DNA from: Aequorivita vitellina
GTDB lineage: Bacteria; Bacteroidota; Bacteroidia; Flavobacteriales; Flavobacteriaceae
Length of the DNA stretch: 64,000 nucleotides
Assembly: GCF_022008365.1 (NCBI RefSeq)
Contig: NZ_JAIRBA010000002.1
Location: 1-64,000, forward strand
Reading direction: 5' to 3'
The notes under the pieces are model-generated. The model worked only from the letters and a program-made list of their open reading frames with translations. It was not told where the DNA came from and did no database searches. This document shows positions 34,806 to 43,069 of the stretch, piece by piece (the stretch's first letter is position 1; every line of letters begins with the position of its first letter). A program made the position numbers and the translations under genes.

Positions 34806-35813
34806 ATGAGCACTGAAAAAGACGCAAAACTAAAAGCTTTAAAGCTTACTCTCGATAAATTAGACAAGACTTACGGCAAAGGAACTGTAATGAAAATGGG
34901 CGATAGGGCCGTGGAAGATGTAGATGTAATCCCCACCGGGTCATTGGGTCTGGACGTTGCCCTTGGCGTTGGCGGTTACCCACGCGGAAGAGTTATTGAA
35001 ATATACGGTCCTGAATCTTCGGGTAAAACTACACTTACGCTTCACGCAATGGCTGAGGCCCAGAAAAAAGGAGGCATAGCAGCCTTTATTGATGCAGAAC
35101 ACGCTTTTGATCGTGGCTATGCCGAAAAACTTGGGGTGGATGTTGAAAACCTAATAATCTCGCAACCCGACAATGGGGAGCAAGCTTTGGAAATTGCAGA
35201 CAACTTAATTAGAAGTGGTGCGATAGATATAGTAGTAATTGACTCGGTTGCAGCATTAACGCCAAAAAGCGAAATTGAAGGCGAAATGGGCGACAGTAAA
35301 ATGGGGCTCCACGCGCGTTTAATGAGCCAGGCACTTAGAAAACTTACGGGTTCCATCAGCAAAACAAAATGTACGGTAATCTTCATTAACCAATTGCGTG
35401 AAAAAATAGGTGTAATGTTTGGAAATCCAGAAACCACAACGGGTGGAAACGCCTTAAAATTCTACGCTTCCGTGCGTTTGGACATTCGTCGTTCTACACA
35501 AATTAAAGATACTTCTAGTACGGCAACGGGTAATAAAACACGCGTTAAAGTTGTAAAGAACAAAGTAGCACCGCCTTTCAAACAAGTAGAATTCGACATT
35601 ATGTATGGCGAAGGAATCTCTAAAGTTGGTGAAATTATAGACTTGGGTGTTGATTTTGAAATAGTTAAAAAAGCGGGCTCTTGGTTTAGCTACGACGATA
35701 CAAAACTAGGGCAGGGTCGCGATGCTGTAAAAACACTTCTACTAGACAATCCTGAATTGATGGACGAGTTAGAAACTAAAATTAAAGCCGCCATTGCTGC
35801 AATTAACGAATAA
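34806..35813 (+). CDS. recA: Recombinase RecA
   Basis: RecA forms filaments on single-stranded DNA, pairs homologous DNA and triggers the SOS response. The 335 residues contain Walker [12 protein letters not shown], the MAW motif region [19 protein letters not shown], Walker [21 protein letters not shown], the DNA-binding loop [20 protein letters not shown], and [19 protein letters not shown]. The C-terminus is slightly shorter and less acidic than in Escherichia. It is transcribed alone from the promoter candidate at 34742; the next gene starts 126 bases later with its own control region. Confidence 0.99.
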   Translation: MSTEKDAKLKALKLTLDKLDKTYGKGTVMKMGDRAVEDVDVIPTGSLGLDVALGVGGYPRGRVIEIYGPESSGKTTLTLHAMAEAQKKGGIAAFIDAEHAFDRGYAEKLGVDVENLIISQPDNGEQALEIADNLIRSGAIDIVVIDSVAALTPKSEIEGEMGDSKMGLHARLMSQALRKLTGSISKTKCTVIFINQLREKIGVMFGNPETTTGGNALKFYASVRLDIRRSTQIKDTSSTATGNKTRVKVVKNKVAPPFKQVEFDIMYGEGISKVGEIIDLGVDFEIVKKAGSWFSYDDTKLGQGRDAVKTLLLDNPELMDELETKIKAAIAAINE

Positions 35814-35829
35814 AAATTCAGCAATCCAC

Positions 35830-35857
35830 GCAACCCTTTTGATACTGTGGTATCTAC
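35830..35857 (+). promoter_or_regulatory. Putative ECF-type promoter before the sigma-factor gene
   Basis: GCAACC (35830-35835) and GTATCTAC (35850-35857) are spaced like the -35 (AACC) and -10 (TCTA) elements of ECF promoters. I recall the CGCAACC motif before Bacteroidetes ECF genes, so autoregulation by the encoded sigma factor is a reasonable inference. Confidence 0.45.
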
Positions 35858-35939
35858 AAAGTGTAGGAACCTTGATTAGTACGGTTGCCCTCTAAAAAAA
35901 GAGGTATTTACAACGGAACGATAACTCACGGTACCGCAT

Positions 35940-36479
35940 TTGACATTAGACGAGCTCATAATACAATGCAAAAAGCAGAATGCAACGGCGCAGGGCGAAT
36001 TGTACAAAAAGTACAATAGCGTTCTTTTTGCCATCTGTCTTCGCTATTCGCCTAATTATACAGAGGCTGAGGACAATTTGCAGGATGCTTTTATAACCAT
36101 TTTTAAAAAAGTGGAGCAGTATAATGGCAAAGGTTCTTTTGAAGGCTGGATGAAACGGGTAACCGTTAACACCGTACTTCAGAAATACCGAAAGCAACGC
36201 ACTTTTGATATTGTTGATGAAGGCCAGATAGCAGATGAAGCCGAGGTTGAAATTGAAAGTGAAGAAATTCCGTTGGAATTTTTGCTGAAAATTGTGCAAG
36301 AGCTGCCAGACAGATACAGATTGGTGTTCAGTATGTATGTTATGGATGGCTATCAGCACAAAGAAATAGCAGAAATGTTAGGAATTAGCGATGGAACGTC
36401 TAAATCAAATCTAGCACGTGCCAGAGCGATTTTGAAAAATAAAATTGAAGAATATAATGCTAAAAATTATAACACTTAA
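35940..36479 (+). CDS. ECF RNA polymerase sigma factor
   Basis: This 179-residue sigma-70 family factor of the ECF group has only domains 2 and 4. Region 2 shows ELYKKYNSVLFAICLRYSP and EDNLQDAFITIFKKVEQY with KGSFEGWMKRVTVNTVLQKYRK. Region 4 shows LPDRYRLVFSMYVMDGYQHK with the helix-turn-helix EIAEMLGISDGTSKSNLARAR. The start is TTG, because no in-frame ATG precedes the conserved LDELIIQCKKQNATAQGEL. The anti-sigma-like gene follows after a hairpin, so the pair is probably one regulatory unit responding to the envelope. Confidence 0.94.
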   Translation: MTLDELIIQCKKQNATAQGELYKKYNSVLFAICLRYSPNYTEAEDNLQDAFITIFKKVEQYNGKGSFEGWMKRVTVNTVLQKYRKQRTFDIVDEGQIADEAEVEIESEEIPLEFLLKIVQELPDRYRLVFSMYVMDGYQHKEIAEMLGISDGTSKSNLARARAILKNKIEEYNAKNYNT

Positions 36480-36509
36480 AGCATTGTATGATTGTTTAGA
36501 TTGAAAGAG

Positions 36510-36541
36510 AAAACCCCTGCTTCAGGGTTTGGGGTTTTTTT
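36510..36541 (+). terminator. Hairpin with T-run between sigma-factor and anti-sigma-like genes
   Basis: AAAACCCC (36510-36517) pairs with GGGGTTTT (36531-36538), then T7. An alternative stem CCCTG/CAGGG (36515-36519 with 36523-36527) cannot form at the same time. It may limit readthrough to the downstream gene. Confidence 0.6.
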
Positions 36542-36572
36542 AAAAAGATTCACGCCTTCGCGGGAACTAAAG

Positions 36573-38111
36573 ATGAAAGAAAAGAAAAACATAGACAACA
36601 TTTTTAACGAAGGTTTCAAAAATTTTGAAGCCACTCCTTCGTCGCGCGTTTGGGAAAACATCCAAGCATCGTTGAAAGAGGAGAAAAAAGATCGCAAGGT
36701 TATTCCGCTATGGATTAAACTTGGCGGTGTTGCTGCGTTAATTGCATTGTTGTTAACTGTTGGCGATTCACTTTACAATTCTTCAAATTCTACTGCTCCT
36801 TCAATTTCAAATGAAAATGTAAACGAAATAGAAAATCAAATTCAGAAAGATAAATCTGAAATTGAAGATTTTAATAATGCTTCGCAAGTAGCTTCGGAAG
36901 AAACAATAATAGAAAGCAAGGCCGTTGAAACCGAAACTGCTTCAAAAACGAACACTTCAGAAAACATTACCGAAACAAAATCTTCGAATAAAGTTTTCAA
37001 AAATAATGCTGAAAAAACAAACCGCTCTGTAATTGCTTCAAACGATTCTGAAGAAAATTCGAATAAAAATGCAATTCAAAAAAACACTTCAAAAAATAAT
37101 TTGGAGGAAGGAATTGCCACTTCAAAAAATATTTCTGAAAAAGTAAAAGTCGATAATATTTCAGATAAAACCCACGAGAATATTATCAGAAAAGACGACC
37201 CAATTTTTGATTCCAAAAAGGAAAACCTCGCTGTTAACAAACCTTCAAAAAAAGACTCTTCCGAAGAAAGTAGTGTTAAAACCGAGGCACAATTAGCAGA
37301 AGAGAATAAAAACAAAAAGTCAATTTTTGAAGCAATCGCTGAACAAGACGAAGAAATAATTTCAGAAAAGAAAATAAATCAAAAACCGGAGCGCCGCTGG
37401 AATATTGCACCAAACGTTGCGCCAGTTTATTATAGTAGTTTAGGCAATGGTTCTTCCATAGATCCAACTTTTGGCGACAATCCGCAGGAGGGCGATGTTA
37501 ATATGAGTTATGGCGTGCAAGTGAGTTATGCACTAAATAACCGATTGAGCGTTCGCACGGGGATAAATAATGTAGATTTAAGTTATAGTACGGGGGGCAT
37601 TGAGATAGGTTCAGGCCCTGTTGCACTGGCGCTGCGCACTGTAGATTACGGCGGTAGAGAAATAGTGCTTACCGCGGTTGATAAAGGTGCCTTGGCCAAT
37701 GCCGCGCCATCAAATGGTTTTGGCGAAATTATGCCGAAATCTACAAAAGGAGAAGCGAGACTTATTCAAAATATAAACTATTACGAAGTGCCTGTAGAAC
37801 TTAAATACGCCGTAATTGATAGCAGATTTGGCATTAATGTAATTGGAGGTTTAAGTACTTTATTTTTGGGTAATAATGAAATTTCGGTAAATGCTGATAA
37901 TTTTAATAGTGTGTTGGGAGAAGCAAATAATCTCTCATCAGTAAGTTTTTCAACTAACGTAGGGCTGGGAGTGGACTACAAATTGTCCAAAAAATTTACG
38001 TTTAATATTGAACCCATGTTTAAATACCAGCTCAACCCTTATACCGATTCGGCTGTAAACTTTAAGCCATACTATTTAGGCGTTTACAGTGGATTGAGTT
38101 TCAAGTTTTAG
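36573..38111 (+). CDS. Anti-sigma-like N-terminus joined to outer-membrane beta-barrel
   Basis: This 512-residue protein has an unusual layout. Residues 1-45 are cytoplasmic and resemble the sigma-binding start of Bacteroidetes anti-sigma factors (NIFNEGFKNFEATPSSRVWE). One membrane helix follows (LGGVAALIALLLTVGDSLY). A disordered Ser/Asn/Lys/Glu-rich linker of about 210 residues comes next. The last 220 residues have alternating strands of an outer-membrane barrel and end in Phe (GVYSGLSFKF). One chain could thus span inner membrane, periplasm and outer membrane. I start at the ATG at 36573, preceded by GGGAACTAAAG; an upstream in-frame start would encode through the hairpin. Confidence 0.8.
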   Translation: MKEKKNIDNIFNEGFKNFEATPSSRVWENIQASLKEEKKDRKVIPLWIKLGGVAALIALLLTVGDSLYNSSNSTAPSISNENVNEIENQIQKDKSEIEDFNNASQVASEETIIESKAVETETASKTNTSENITETKSSNKVFKNNAEKTNRSVIASNDSEENSNKNAIQKNTSKNNLEEGIATSKNISEKVKVDNISDKTHENIIRKDDPIFDSKKENLAVNKPSKKDSSEESSVKTEAQLAEENKNKKSIFEAIAEQDEEIISEKKINQKPERRWNIAPNVAPVYYSSLGNGSSIDPTFGDNPQEGDVNMSYGVQVSYALNNRLSVRTGINNVDLSYSTGGIEIGSGPVALALRTVDYGGREIVLTAVDKGALANAAPSNGFGEIMPKSTKGEARLIQNINYYEVPVELKYAVIDSRFGINVIGGLSTLFLGNNEISVNADNFNSVLGEANNLSSVSFSTNVGLGVDYKLSKKFTFNIEPMFKYQLNPYTDSAVNFKPYYLGVYSGLSFKF

Positions 38112-38161
38112 GTTAATTTTTAGTTGAACTTGTTTGATATACTTCAAGCAAAATGATTGAG

Positions 38162-38193
38162 AAAACCGTTCTGCGCCATAGGACGGTTTTTTT
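38162..38193 (+). terminator. Terminator of the sigma/anti-sigma unit
   Basis: AAAACCGTTCT pairs with AGGACGGTTTT (38162-38172 with 38080-region partner at 38180-38190, one G-T pair) and is followed by a T-run. Confidence 0.8.
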
Positions 38194-38317
38194 ATTTCTG
38201 CGAAGGCAGGAATCTCAAAAGTCAGTTTCACAACTAACGGTAAACGAATGTCTGGAATTTTATTTCAAAAAACTGCGTAGTATTTGGCAGCCCATTGTAA
38301 TTAGGTAAAGAACCATC

Positions 38318-39058
38318 TTAAACCGTGGGCTGCAACAATTCACTCAAAATTACTTCGCGGGTTTCTTTTTTCAATTCTTTTCTATTTTCTAAAGTGAGTC
38401 CGGCAGTTGGTATAAGTTTGTGTATTTTCACCCGCATTTTTCCGGGCCCGCCTCTAAAAAAGGAATATGGAAAACGTTTTTTATTGTCGTGAAAAGTCAT
38501 TGGTGCAATGGGAATTTGGTGTTCTATTGAAAGCCTAAAAGCACCATCTTTAAATTCGTCTAAAAGCAGTGAAAGATCCTCGGGCACACCGCCTTCGGGA
38601 AAAATGCAAACACTCAATCCTTCATCCAACCGTTTTTCGGCTCTTCGGAAAGCTTCAACGCGACTCTTTGTATTGCCGCGATCTACTAAAATACAGGTGC
38701 GTTTATAAATATATCCGAAAAGTGGAATTTTCGCCAATTCCTTTTTTCCAACAAAAACGAATGGATTTTTGGTTGCGTAAAACATCAACATTATATCGGT
38801 CATCGATGTGTGGTTGGCCACAAACATATAGCTTCTCCCTTTTTCGTATTCCACTTCGCGTTTAATAATAGGGTAACAGCCAATGCCATAAATAATAAAT
38901 GCCGACCAAGTTCGCGCAACCTTAAAGAAAAGCGGGTACCAAGAATGTTTTAAAATGCTAATTATAAGAAATGGAAACAGTAAAATGGTAGCTAATGCAA
39001 TTACTAAGTAGAACCAAAAACGGTAAAATGCTGCAAATATTTTTTGAAATAGTTTCAT
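38318..39058 (-). CDS. plsC: 1-acyl-sn-glycerol-3-phosphate acyltransferase
   Basis: This 246-residue membrane enzyme acylates lysophosphatidic acid to phosphatidic acid in phospholipid synthesis. N-terminal hydrophobic segment FWFYLVIALATILLFPFLII is followed by the acyltransferase motifs VANHTSMTDIMLMFY (the HxxxxD catalytic pair), CILVDRGNTKSR, and VCIFPEGGVPED. It is divergent from trpS. Its -7 box candidate ends seven bases before the ATG. Related acyltransferases could accept ornithine or other lipids, so the substrate is assigned by family only. Confidence 0.92.
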   Translation of the reverse strand: MKLFQKIFAAFYRFWFYLVIALATILLFPFLIISILKHSWYPLFFKVARTWSAFIIYGIGCYPIIKREVEYEKGRSYMFVANHTSMTDIMLMFYATKNPFVFVGKKELAKIPLFGYIYKRTCILVDRGNTKSRVEAFRRAEKRLDEGLSVCIFPEGGVPEDLSLLLDEFKDGAFRLSIEHQIPIAPMTFHDNKKRFPYSFFRGGPGKMRVKIHKLIPTAGLTLENRKELKKETREVILSELLQPTV

Positions 39059-39065
39059 TGAAGTT

Positions 39066-39073
39066 CAAAAGTA
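39066..39073 (-). promoter_or_regulatory. -7 box seven bases before plsC ATG
   Basis: The minus strand reads TACTTTTG, a full TAnnTTTG match, ending seven bases before the plsC start. The transcript would be leaderless or nearly so. Confidence 0.45.
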
Positions 39074-39106
39074 ACAATTTGAACGATGCAAATAAATCAA
39101 ATAAAG

Positions 39107-39114
39107 TACCTTTG
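39107..39114 (+). promoter_or_regulatory. -7 box candidate for trpS
   Basis: TACCTTTG matches TAnnTTTG and ends 18 bases before the ATG at 39133, which supports that start. A TTG lies 25 bases upstream, longer than usual. Confidence 0.5.
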
Positions 39115-39132
39115 CTGAAATTTTTTAAAACA

Positions 39133-40101
39133 ATGTCTAGAATACTCACAGGAATACAAAGCACAGGCACGCCACATCTCGGAAACCTTTTGGGAGCAAT
39201 CATTCCAGCAATTGAAATGACAAACGATCCAAAAAACGATTCGTTTCTTTTTATTGCAAATATGCACTCGTTGACGCAAATTAAAAATGCCAAAACACTT
39301 CGCGAAAACACATATAGCGTCGCAGCAACTTGGTTGGCCTTTGGCTTAAACATTGAGCGTGTGGTTTTTTACCGGCAAAGTGATGTGCCACAAACCACAG
39401 AGCTAAGTTGGTATTTAAGTTGTTTTTTTCCGTTTCAGCGATTAACGTTAGCACATTCTTTTAAAGACAAAGCCGATCGTTTGGAAGATGTAAATGCAGG
39501 CCTTTTTTCGTACCCGATGCTAATGGCAGCCGACATACTTTTGTACGATGCCGAAATTGTTCCCGTTGGGAAAGACCAAATGCAACATCTTGAAATTACC
39601 CGCGATGTCGCTTCTCGTTTTCACGCACAAATGGGTGAAACTTTTGTGATGCCAACCGGAAAAGTTCACGAAGAAACAATGTATGTTCCGGGAACTGATG
39701 GCTCCAAAATGAGTAAGTCTAAAGGAAATTATATAAACATATTTTTGAACGACAAGCAACTTCGGAAGCAAGTTTTAAGTATTGAAACCGATAGCACGCC
39801 GCTGGAAGAACCCAAAAATCCTGATACTTGCAACGTTTTCGGTATTTATAAATTATTGGCTTCAAAAGAAGAAGTTGTGCAGATGCGAAAAAATTACGAA
39901 GCCGGAAACTACGGTTACGGTCACGCAAAACAAGCTTTGTTTGAATTAATAGTTGAGAAATTTTCTGAAGAGCGCAGTCGTTATAAATATTATATGGAAA
40001 ACCTTCCAGAAATAGATGCTGCTTTAGCTGCCGGCGCCGAAAAGGCCCGAAAAGTTGCCGATGGCGTTTTGAAAAGAGTTCGGGAGAAAGTTGGGTATTA
40101 G
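39133..40101 (+). CDS. trpS: Tryptophanyl-tRNA synthetase
   Basis: TrpS charges tRNA(Trp) with tryptophan. From the ATG at 39133 the protein has 322 residues and begins directly with the class I core MSRILTGIQSTGTPHLGNLLGA, which includes the HIGH-like signature (PHLGN). The second signature is GSKMSKSKGNYINIF (KMSKS). Other family features are ADILLYDAEIVPVGKDQMQH and PLEEPKNPDTCNVF. An in-frame ATG 138 bases upstream overlaps plsC and precedes the promoter box, so it is rejected as the start. Confidence 0.96.
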   Translation: MSRILTGIQSTGTPHLGNLLGAIIPAIEMTNDPKNDSFLFIANMHSLTQIKNAKTLRENTYSVAATWLAFGLNIERVVFYRQSDVPQTTELSWYLSCFFPFQRLTLAHSFKDKADRLEDVNAGLFSYPMLMAADILLYDAEIVPVGKDQMQHLEITRDVASRFHAQMGETFVMPTGKVHEETMYVPGTDGSKMSKSKGNYINIFLNDKQLRKQVLSIETDSTPLEEPKNPDTCNVFGIYKLLASKEEVVQMRKNYEAGNYGYGHAKQALFELIVEKFSEERSRYKYYMENLPEIDAALAAGAEKARKVADGVLKRVREKVGY

Positions 40102-40142
40102 CTTTGGCTTCGTTCAGCGACCAACAGTTGTTAGAATTTGTT

Positions 40143-41246
40143 TTAAACCAACTGAAACAACTTCCCCGGCAGTGGCCGCACAACACCTTTCAATTCCATA
40201 TTCATTAAAATGCTCGCAGCTTTATAGGCCGGAATGTTGCATTCCAACGCAATGGTGTCTAACAGTTCTTTTTCTTTTTCTTTTAAAAATCGAAATATTA
40301 CTTTTTCCGCTTCGTCTAATTCTACAAAGAGTTGGGTTTGCTTGGGTTTTTGGTTTTCTTTCAATTCCCAACCGAGCATATAAATAATATCTGCGGCATT
40401 TGTAAGTAAGTGCGCTTTTTGCTGTTTTATTAAATTGTTGCAGCCACGACTTTGGCTATCGGTTGCTCTTCCGGGAACGGCAAATACTTCACGGTCGTAT
40501 GAATTTGCAATATCTGCTGTCACTAAACTTCCTCCTTTTTCGGCAGATTCAATAACGATGGTTGCTTCGGAAAGACCGGCGATAATTCGGTTTCGTTTTA
40601 AAAAATTATTGCGGTCGAAGGCATCACTACTCCAAAACTCTGAAATGAAACCACCATTTTCCTCGATTTTTTGAACGTATTTTTTGTGATCTTTCGGGTA
40701 TATTTGATTCAGCCCGTGCGCTAAACACGCAATGTTTTGCAAGTTGTTTTCTATGGCTGCTTTGTGCGCACAAATATCAACTCCGTATGCCAAACCCGAA
40801 ACAATCACTGGGTTTAACGGCGCAATTTCTTCAATTAAATTTTGACAAAATGTATTGCCATAACTCGTAATTTTACGTGTGCCAACGACGCTTATTATCT
40901 TTTTCCCTACCAAATCTATATTTCCACGGTGGAAAAAAAGTATGGGTCCATCGATGCAATGTTTTAATTTTTCGGGATAGGTTTTGTCTTTAAAATAGCG
41001 GTATTCAATATTATTTTCTTCAATAAAACGCAATTCTTCATCTGCTTGATCCAACTGTAATTTCAGATTTATTTCCTTTAACCGAATAATACCGATTCCA
41101 TCAATTTTAGCGAGATTGCTTTTTTTCTCCTTAAAAACCGCTTCCGCAGAACCTAGTTTTCGCAGAAGTTTTTTTGCCGAAATATCGCCCATATTTGGTA
41201 TTCGCTGTAAAGCGAGTGTATAACGCAGTTCGTTTTTCGAAAGCAT
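40143..41246 (-). CDS. dprA: DNA processing protein DprA
   Basis: DprA loads RecA onto incoming single-stranded DNA in natural transformation. The 367 residues have an N-terminal helix-hairpin-helix/SAM-like part (LQRIPNMGDISAKKLL, IDGIGIIRLKEI) and the Rossmann-type core with IISVVGTRKITSYG, VSGLAYGVDICAHKAAI, LAHGLNQIYPKDH, NRIIAGLSEATIVIESAEKG and FAVPGRATDSQSRGCNNLI. A winged-helix domain closes the C-terminus. It converges with trpS, 41 bases apart. Its presence suggests, but does not prove, competence, because dprA is widespread in non-competent bacteria. Confidence 0.95.
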   Translation of the reverse strand: MLSKNELRYTLALQRIPNMGDISAKKLLRKLGSAEAVFKEKKSNLAKIDGIGIIRLKEINLKLQLDQADEELRFIEENNIEYRYFKDKTYPEKLKHCIDGPILFFHRGNIDLVGKKIISVVGTRKITSYGNTFCQNLIEEIAPLNPVIVSGLAYGVDICAHKAAIENNLQNIACLAHGLNQIYPKDHKKYVQKIEENGGFISEFWSSDAFDRNNFLKRNRIIAGLSEATIVIESAEKGGSLVTADIANSYDREVFAVPGRATDSQSRGCNNLIKQQKAHLLTNAADIIYMLGWELKENQKPKQTQLFVELDEAEKVIFRFLKEKEKELLDTIALECNIPAYKAASILMNMELKGVVRPLPGKLFQLV

Positions 41247-41324
41247 AATTTAAAATTTAAAAACGGGGGAATCTTGTTAAAAATACGAAATTTTTAAGTT
41301 GTTAATAAATTACCAAAACAAAAA

Positions 41325-41354
41325 TTGGATTGCTTTAAAAAAAGGCTAATTTTG
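41325..41354 (+). promoter_or_regulatory. Promoter directly abutting the HU/SPOR gene
   Basis: TTG (41325-41327), 19 bases, then TAATTTTG (41347-41354). The box ends five bases before the ATG at 41360, so the mRNA is expected to be leaderless. Confidence 0.6.
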
Positions 41355-41359
41355 TTTAT

Positions 41360-42298
41360 ATGCAACTTACAACCTACATATCCGATCTGCTTTATCGTTA
41401 CGAATGTGTTATTATTCCTGGGTTTGGCGCATTTTTAACGCGTTACAAATCTGCACAAATTGACGAGACTTCAAATACATTTAATCCGCCTTCAAAAATT
41501 GTTTCGTTTAATAAACAATTACAGGCGAATGATGGCTTGTTTGCAAATTATGTAGCTTCGGTTGAAAAATGCAGCTATGAGACGGCTTTGCAGAGAATTC
41601 GAAATTTTACGGCTCAAATTTCCAACGAACTTGCAGACGGTAAAAATGTTGTCTTTAAAAATATTGGTGAATTCTCCCTAAATGCCGAAAAATCGTTGCA
41701 GTTTGAACCTATTCAGCAGCAAAATTACAGTACAACTGCATTTGGGTTATCGTCGTTTGTTTCGCCAAAAATAAGTCGCGAAGCGTACAAAGAAGAAGTT
41801 GCTGCATTGGAAGAAAAAGCTCCAATTCATTTTACACCTACTAGGCGAGAAGCAAAACCGTATCTTAAATACGCTGCAATTGCGGTTATTGCACTTTCAG
41901 CCATCGGTTTCGGAAGTATGAAAATGTACGAAGGTCAGGTTCAAAAGTATAATTATGCGGAACGAGAAAAGGCTAATTCGCTTGTTGAAAACCAAATTCA
42001 GGAAGCTACGTTTGTAATTGAAAATCCGCTTCCGGTGCTGAGTTTACAAGTTCCAAAACACACGGGAATTTATCACCTCGTTGCGGGTGCTTACCGTATG
42101 GAAGAAAACGCTTCTAAAAAAGTTGAACAATTACGTGAAAAGGGATACTCTCCTTTAAAAATGGATGCTAATCGCTATGGACTTCATCAAGTGCTCTATG
42201 CAAGTTTTGATGATAAAGTAGAAGCACAGCGTAAACTGCATGAAATTCAAAAAACCGAAAATGCCGATGCTTGGCTCTTGGTACAGGAAATCAAGTAG
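41360..42298 (+). CDS. HU-CCDC81/SPOR domain membrane protein
   Basis: This 312-residue protein has an N-terminal domain like the HU-CCDC81 pair of Bacteroidetes (YISDLLYRYECVIIPGFGAF at the start, then IGEFSLNAEKSLQFEP). A membrane helix follows (YLKYAAIAVIALSAIGFGSM, about residues 170-190), and a C-terminal SPOR domain (GIYHLVAGAYRMEENASKKV to LVQEIK). SPOR domains bind denuded peptidoglycan at division sites, so the SPOR part should lie in the periplasm with the HU-like part in the cytoplasm, perhaps on DNA or protein. The start at the ATG is fixed by the conserved N-terminus. Confidence 0.88.
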   Translation: MQLTTYISDLLYRYECVIIPGFGAFLTRYKSAQIDETSNTFNPPSKIVSFNKQLQANDGLFANYVASVEKCSYETALQRIRNFTAQISNELADGKNVVFKNIGEFSLNAEKSLQFEPIQQQNYSTTAFGLSSFVSPKISREAYKEEVAALEEKAPIHFTPTRREAKPYLKYAAIAVIALSAIGFGSMKMYEGQVQKYNYAEREKANSLVENQIQEATFVIENPLPVLSLQVPKHTGIYHLVAGAYRMEENASKKVEQLREKGYSPLKMDANRYGLHQVLYASFDDKVEAQRKLHEIQKTENADAWLLVQEIK

Positions 42299-42343
42299 TG
42301 TTACTTTATTCAATTTTTACTTCTCCTTAATTTTATACTTAGG

Positions 42344-42351
42344 TATCTTTG
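42344..42351 (+). promoter_or_regulatory. -7 box candidate for the acyl-CoA thioesterase gene
   Basis: TATCTTTG matches TAnnTTTG and ends 15 bases before the ATG at 42367. It excludes the in-frame TTG at 42349, which lies inside the box. Confidence 0.5.
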
Positions 42352-42366
42352 CAAAAATTTTCACAG

Positions 42367-42876
42367 ATGCAAGCCAAAACACCGCAACAGTCTTTAACCA
42401 TTTATACCGATATGGTATTGCCCAGCGAAACAAACCCCATTGGCAATATGTTTGGGGGCGAACTTTTGGCGCGCATGGATCGTGCAGCCAGTATTGCCGC
42501 ACGCCGCCACAGTCGCAGAATTGTAGTTACCGCTTCGGTAAACCACGTGGCATTTAATAAAATGATTCCGTTGGGGAGTGTGGTTACGGTCGAAGCCAAG
42601 GTTTCAAGGGCTTTTAGTAGTTCAATGGAAGTGTATATGGATGTGTTTATTGAAGATCGCGAAAGTGGCGAGCGGAGTCTTTCAAACGAAGCTATTTATA
42701 CGTTTGTGGCTGTAGATGAAACTGGCAATCCCGTACGTGTTCCCGAAATTGTTCCTGAAACAGAACTTGAAAAAGCTCGATTTGAAGCTGCACTTCGAAG
42801 AAAACAATTAAGCTTAGTACTTGCTGGCAAAATGAAACCGAAAGATGCTACTGAGCTTAAAGCTTTATTTCAATAG
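42367..42876 (+). CDS. Acyl-CoA thioesterase, hot-dog fold
   Basis: This 169-residue enzyme of the YciA/cytosolic acyl-CoA hydrolase type splits acyl-CoA into free acid and CoA. It shows VLPSETNPIGNMFGGELLARMD (catalytic Asn/Asp region), ASVNHVAFNKMIPLGSVVTV and the AIYTFVAVDETGNP strand. The C-terminal 40 residues form a charged helical tail. I choose the ATG at 42367 because the in-frame TTG 18 bases upstream falls within the -7 box. It is separated from the HU/SPOR gene by 68 bases and has its own promoter candidate. Confidence 0.92.
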   Translation: MQAKTPQQSLTIYTDMVLPSETNPIGNMFGGELLARMDRAASIAARRHSRRIVVTASVNHVAFNKMIPLGSVVTVEAKVSRAFSSSMEVYMDVFIEDRESGERSLSNEAIYTFVAVDETGNPVRVPEIVPETELEKARFEAALRRKQLSLVLAGKMKPKDATELKALFQ

Positions 42877-42985
42877 AACAGCATTCTTTCGCAAATTGGT
42901 GATTTAGTTGGACTAAAGTGAGAGCTTTTTAGTTAAAACTTGAATATTTCATCAAAATAATGATGGCTATCATAGTGGTATTAAA

Positions 42986-42993
42986 TATATTTG
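42986..42993 (+). promoter_or_regulatory. -7 box candidate for the S8 protease gene
   Basis: TATATTTG matches TAnnTTTG; transcription from here gives a leader of about 70 bases. No -33 TTG is obvious. Confidence 0.4.
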
Positions 42994-43069
42994 GAATCCT
43001 TTCTTGAAAATTTCGCAAGAATTTTTCTTAAGGGATTTTTTCGAATCTATTTCAAAATCTATATCAACT

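Noticed and set aside
36492-36572. Longer start for the anti-sigma-like barrel protein
   Set aside because: The extra residues would be encoded by the terminator-like hairpin and are not like the family; ATG at 36573 has a ribosome-binding site.
38995-39132. Upstream start for trpS
   Set aside because: The extension lies within plsC and before the -7 box; the synthetase core begins at 39133.
42349-42366. TTG start for the thioesterase at 42349
   Set aside because: The TTG lies inside the -7 promoter box, so it cannot be in the mRNA.
43004-43069. TTG start giving a longer S8 protease
   Set aside because: It places 22 residues before a clear signal peptide; the ATG at 43070 is better.
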